From: Nanobdellota archaeon
Lineage (GTDB): Archaea; Nanobdellota; Nanobdellia; Parvarchaeales; Parvarchaeaceae
NCBI GenBank assembly: GCA_021818665.1
Contig: JAKATQ010000021.1
Location: 1-16,552 of the forward strand
Length of the DNA stretch: 16,552 nt
Direction of reading: 5' to 3'
The position numbers and the translations under genes were made by a program. Position 1 is the stretch's first letter. Every line of letters starts with the position of its first letter. A model generated the notes under the pieces. It ran no database searches and had not been told where the DNA came from. It was given only the letters and a program-made list of their open reading frames with translations. Positions 14,432 to 16,552 of this stretch are shown here, piece by piece.

Positions 14432-14440
14432 CTTTTATAC
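14432..14440 (+). promoter_or_regulatory. TATA box of the nucleotide kinase-like gene
   Basis: CTTTTATAC is centred 28 nt before the ATG at 14464, indicating a leaderless mRNA independent of fttA, which ends at 14396. Confidence 0.6.
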
Positions 14441-14463
14441 TGGTCGGCTTATCTATATGGTAT

Positions 14464-15036
14464 ATGGCAGAGCGTCGCAGGGACTACGTCGTAATAGGGC
14501 TTAGCTCTTTACCGGGCGGCGGTAAAGACTACATAGCCGACCTCCTTGTGAAGGATTATGGCTTCTATAAGGTGTCACCAGGAGACACGGTCCGCGAGAT
14601 ACTCAAAAAATTCGGCTCAAACATTACTCGGGAGGTCCAGCAGCAGATACAGGACCGGCTCAGGAAAAAGTACGGCGATGACTACATCATGGAGCTATGC
14701 TACAAGAAGATAACTAAGTCTAACAAGAGGAAGATAGTCATACCCGGTATACGCCGGCCTGGAGACGTTACGTTCTACAGGGAAAAGTTCGGTGACTCGT
14801 TCCTTAACATATTTGTATACGCTTCGCAAAAACTCAGGTACAGAAGACTGATGTCTAGGAGAAGAGAAGACTCCCCCTCCTCATACGCCGAATTTCTGCG
14901 ACAGGACAAGCGGGAAATGGAGATATTTAACCTTGATAAGACAAAAAGGACGTCGGATGTGATCCTGTCAAACAATGACAACACTCACAGGAAGCTCAGG
15001 GCGGATCTTGAAGATATACTGAAGTGCTTTGATTAA
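14464..15036 (+). CDS. P-loop nucleotide kinase-like protein (UPF0200/dephospho-CoA kinase-like)
   Basis: The 190-residue protein is a small P-loop NTPase of the nucleoside/nucleotide kinase type. The Walker A is GLSSLPGGGKDYIADLL (12-28), with Asp after the lysine in place of the usual Ser/Thr. It is followed by FYKVSPGDTVREIL (a substrate-site region), VIPGIRRPGDVTFYREKFG (92-110), FLNIFVYAS, and the arginine-rich lid RYRRLMSRRREDSPSSYAEF (125-144) leading to QDKREMEI. This arrangement (G-IRR-P-E/D-v-x-F/Y) matches the archaeal UPF0200 family, whose members are annotated as dephospho-CoA kinase-like or nucleotide kinases; the substrate is unknown. It overlaps the convergent dph6 gene by four bases at the 3' ends. 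Confidence 0.8.
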   Translation: MAERRRDYVVIGLSSLPGGGKDYIADLLVKDYGFYKVSPGDTVREILKKFGSNITREVQQQIQDRLRKKYGDDYIMELCYKKITKSNKRKIVIPGIRRPGDVTFYREKFGDSFLNIFVYASQKLRYRRLMSRRREDSPSSYAEFLRQDKREMEIFNLDKTKRTSDVILSNNDNTHRKLRADLEDILKCFD

Positions 15037-15722
15037 GTCTTTTCAATGGCTTCTAACTTTCTTATCCTGAGATAGCCGACGTGTTCCTTTTCGTTCCAGA
15101 TCTTCTCTACGCCCACCATCTTCAAGCTTTTAGCGAACATGGGGCAGTCAAGAACGAGGCTCTCATATTCACCGCCTTCGCCGGCTAGGTTTATGCCGTA
15201 TCTGTCACGCAGTTTCGCTAGTTCTCTTACAGAGGTTTCATCTATCGTTTTCCCCAACCATCCAGGACCGAGGCCATCAGCCGATACTTTTATTATCACC
15301 GATTTGAAGCCGTCTTTCACGAGCGCATAAAGATATTTTTCCTGATCCATATCCCAGAGTGGCGCGATGCTCCTCATGCGCAAGGCTGCGCATATCTTAT
15401 CTACACGTGATTTCTGGTATGTGCTAGCTATGGCACCGCTTACTACGCCCTCGATTCCATACTTCTCCTTTGCGGCTTTTATAAGTTCCCGGAGATCCGC
15501 GAGCTCTTTCTCCTTCTCTCCTTCTGTTTCAAGCCGCTCCAGAGGAATGCGCAATGCTTTTGCTTGCATGTCTAGCAATTCGGACCCTACAGTATGGAAC
15601 ATATAGGAGTCTGCATTTACCGAAACTATGTTAAGAAGGCATGCTATCTCATGTTCTTTTGAGACCAAAAAGATGGAATAAGTAGAATCCTTACCTCCCG
15701 TGAAAAGCGCCCCGAGTTTCAT
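15033..15722 (-). CDS. dph6: Dph6-type diphthine-ammonia ligase (ATP pyrophosphatase)
   Basis: Dph6 carries out the last step of diphthamide synthesis on elongation factor 2, amidating diphthine with ammonium and ATP. The protein is an adenine-nucleotide alpha-hydrolase. With the start used here it has 229 residues: MKLGALFTGGKDSTYS carries the PP-loop, SGAIASTYQKSRV follows at 95-107, and GEGGEYESLVLDCPMF (181-196) is the family signature. An ATG six codons further upstream (15740) is rejected because the TATA box at 15743-15750 would sit right against it, whereas it is 25 nt from 15722. The gene is convergent with the kinase-like gene and divergent from the repeat-protein gene. Confidence 0.9.
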   Translation of the reverse strand: MKLGALFTGGKDSTYSIFLVSKEHEIACLLNIVSVNADSYMFHTVGSELLDMQAKALRIPLERLETEGEKEKELADLRELIKAAKEKYGIEGVVSGAIASTYQKSRVDKICAALRMRSIAPLWDMDQEKYLYALVKDGFKSVIIKVSADGLGPGWLGKTIDETSVRELAKLRDRYGINLAGEGGEYESLVLDCPMFAKSLKMVGVEKIWNEKEHVGYLRIRKLEAIEKT

Positions 15723-15742
15723 CTTATAAATCCTGCGCATTA

Positions 15743-15750
15743 ATATTTAA
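15743..15750 (-). promoter_or_regulatory. TATA box that fixes the dph6 start
   Basis: The minus strand reads TTTAAATATTA over 15741-15751. It is centred 25 nt before the ATG at 15722 but within 10 nt of the other possible ATG at 15740, so it supports the shorter protein that begins directly at the PP-loop strand. Confidence 0.6.
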
Positions 15751-15827
15751 AGCCGTGAAAAGCCATTTTTCTATTGATGATAATAATCTGATGCCAGCAT
15801 ATTTTGTTAGCCACTTAAGGATAGAAA

Positions 15828-15836
15828 CTTTATATA
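15828..15836 (+). promoter_or_regulatory. TATA box of the repeat-protein gene
   Basis: CTTTATATA is centred about 27 nt before the ATG at 15859, a strong match to the archaeal consensus at leaderless distance. The rest of the 136-nt divergent gap (15723-15858) shows no gene or clear repeat. Confidence 0.7.
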
Positions 15837-15858
15837 CGCCTTATATTCAATAAACGTC

Positions 15859-16552
15859 ATGAAGCTTGAAACTTTACTTGACAAGAGAGCGATCTCGGCC
15901 ATAAACGCGCTTGGATGCGATGCGAGGGCCGCTATAGAAAAGGCTATTGTGAGATACAATCTGGAATCTGCTGAGAACGTCGCTTGGGGATTGGCGAAGA
16001 TTGCAGGATATACTAAGGATAAAGACGCTGTGGCGGAATCGGCGAGAGTCATCGGGAAGTATGATGGAGATGCTGCCATGGGAGTCGCTTGGGGATTGGC
16101 GGAGATTGCAGAAGACACGAAAGATAAAGACGCAGTGATAGAGTCAATGAAAGTCATCGGGAAGTACGATGGCGATGGTGCTAGTAGCGTCGCTCGAGGA
16201 TTGGCGGAGATTGCAGAGCATACTAAGGATAAAGACGCCGTTATAAATGCCACCAAGATAATGTCGTTGGATGAGATAATAAATACTGTAAAAAGATATG
16301 ACGGCGATGCTGCTGAGAGTATCGCTTGGGGATTGGCACGGATTGCAGGAGATACTAAGGATAAAGACATTGTAGTGGAATCGGCGAGAGTCATCGGGAA
16401 GTATGATGGATATGCTGCCATGGGAGTCGCTCGGGGATTGGCGGAGATTGCAGAGCATACTAAGGATAAAGACGCGGTGGGGGCTGCGTGCGGCATCGTG
16501 CAAAAGGCGGGGAGCTATGCTCTCGACCTGCTGCAGCCCGGGGACTTCGCGG
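15859..16552 (+). CDS. 35-residue tandem-repeat protein, helical solenoid-like (3' end outside window)
   Basis: The frame is open from ATG 15859 to the window edge (231 codons), so the gene is incomplete. After a short head (1-24, MKLETLLDKRAISAINALGC) come five copies of a 35-residue unit with the core IGKYDGDAA-x4-A-W/R-GLAEIA then TKDKDAV. The copies are at 25-59, 60-94, 95-129, 139-173 and 174-208; a 9-residue insertion (NATKIMSLD) separates copies three and four. The sequence after 208 departs from the repeat. Each unit looks like two short helices with an Asp/Gly turn and a charged loop, as in HEAT/ARM-like solenoids, so a protein-binding scaffold is plausible; no catalytic motif is seen. 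No signal peptide is visible. I do not recognise the family. It has its own strong TATA box. Confidence 0.75.
   Translation, partial: MKLETLLDKRAISAINALGCDARAAIEKAIVRYNLESAENVAWGLAKIAGYTKDKDAVAESARVIGKYDGDAAMGVAWGLAEIAEDTKDKDAVIESMKVIGKYDGDGASSVARGLAEIAEHTKDKDAVINATKIMSLDEIINTVKRYDGDAAESIAWGLARIAGDTKDKDIVVESARVIGKYDGYAAMGVARGLAEIAEHTKDKDAVGAACGIVQKAGSYALDLLQPGDFA
15931..16482 (+). repeat. Five in-frame 105-bp direct repeats inside the repeat-protein gene
   Basis: Units at 15931-16035, 16036-16140, 16141-16245, 16273-16377 and 16378-16482 have a 105-bp period, with a 27-bp insertion before the fourth. The first 75 bases of units two and five differ at only two positions, including silent sites. 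Unit five from its GCT-CGG-GGA point onward instead follows unit three, with one difference in about 47 bases. Unit five is thus a mosaic of units two and three, indicating recent duplication or gene conversion at the DNA level. Confidence 0.9.

Noticed and set aside
15931..16482. CRISPR-like array
   Set aside because: Units are contiguous, 105 bp, in frame and protein-coding, with no spacers of constant length between conserved short repeats.
15807..16496. Minus-strand frame of 229 codons with its own repeats, opposite the repeat protein
   Set aside because: The 105-bp period is a multiple of three, so a frame open in one unit stays open in all. The plus strand has the TATA box and charged, structured repeats; the minus frame runs through that promoter.

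Overview
The window is a gene-dense archaeal chromosome segment. The archaeal markers are KEOPS Kae1 and Bud32, ribosomal proteins S15 and S3Ae in their archaeal form, a TFS-like transcript-cleavage factor, a 20S proteasome beta subunit, the beta-CASP termination nuclease aCPSF1/FttA, an archaeal alpha2-type glycyl-tRNA synthetase and a Dph6-type ligase. Most first genes of a transcript have an AT-rich TATA-like box centred 25-29 nt before the ATG and no Shine-Dalgarno sequence, which points to leaderless mRNAs. Moderate GC, overlapping genes, shortened proteins and an odd TFS suggest a small-genome lineage such as the DPANN Micrarchaeota (ARMAN-like). That placement is inference.

Layout. 1-158: tail of a DUF255/YyaL-type protein. 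236-3427 (+): tightly coupled operon of kae1, a degenerate DRG/Rbg-type protein with TGS domain, bud32, rps15 and rps3ae. 3446-4050 (-): class I methyltransferase broken by one frameshift, just downstream of tRNA-Ala(GGC) at 4073-4145 (-). 4209-4988 (-): multi-pass membrane protein of unknown role. A divergent promoter region (4989-5088) separates it from a (+) operon of a one-ribbon TFS, a ferredoxin-NADP reductase-type flavoprotein and NAD(P)HX dehydratase (5089-7178).

7172-10821 (-): operon of an 88-residue unknown protein, a membrane-anchored secreted S16 (Lon-like) protease and glycyl-tRNA synthetase. 10881-11708 (-): ribbon-helix-helix/nucleotidyltransferase fusion under its own promoter. 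11864-14396 (+): psmB and fttA. 14464-15036 (+): P-loop nucleotide kinase-like protein. 15033-15722 (-): Dph6-type ATP pyrophosphatase. 15859-end (+): open-ended protein built of 35-residue repeats.

Most genes serve information processing: tRNA modification (t6A by KEOPS), aminoacylation, ribosome assembly, transcript rescue (TFS) and termination (FttA), eEF2 diphthamide (Dph6), plus protein quality control. The least ordinary items are the P-loop-less DRG-like protein between kae1 and bud32, the RHH-nucleotidyltransferase fusion, the short TFS, and the mosaic repeat protein at the right edge. No stretch longer than 300 bases lacks a gene.
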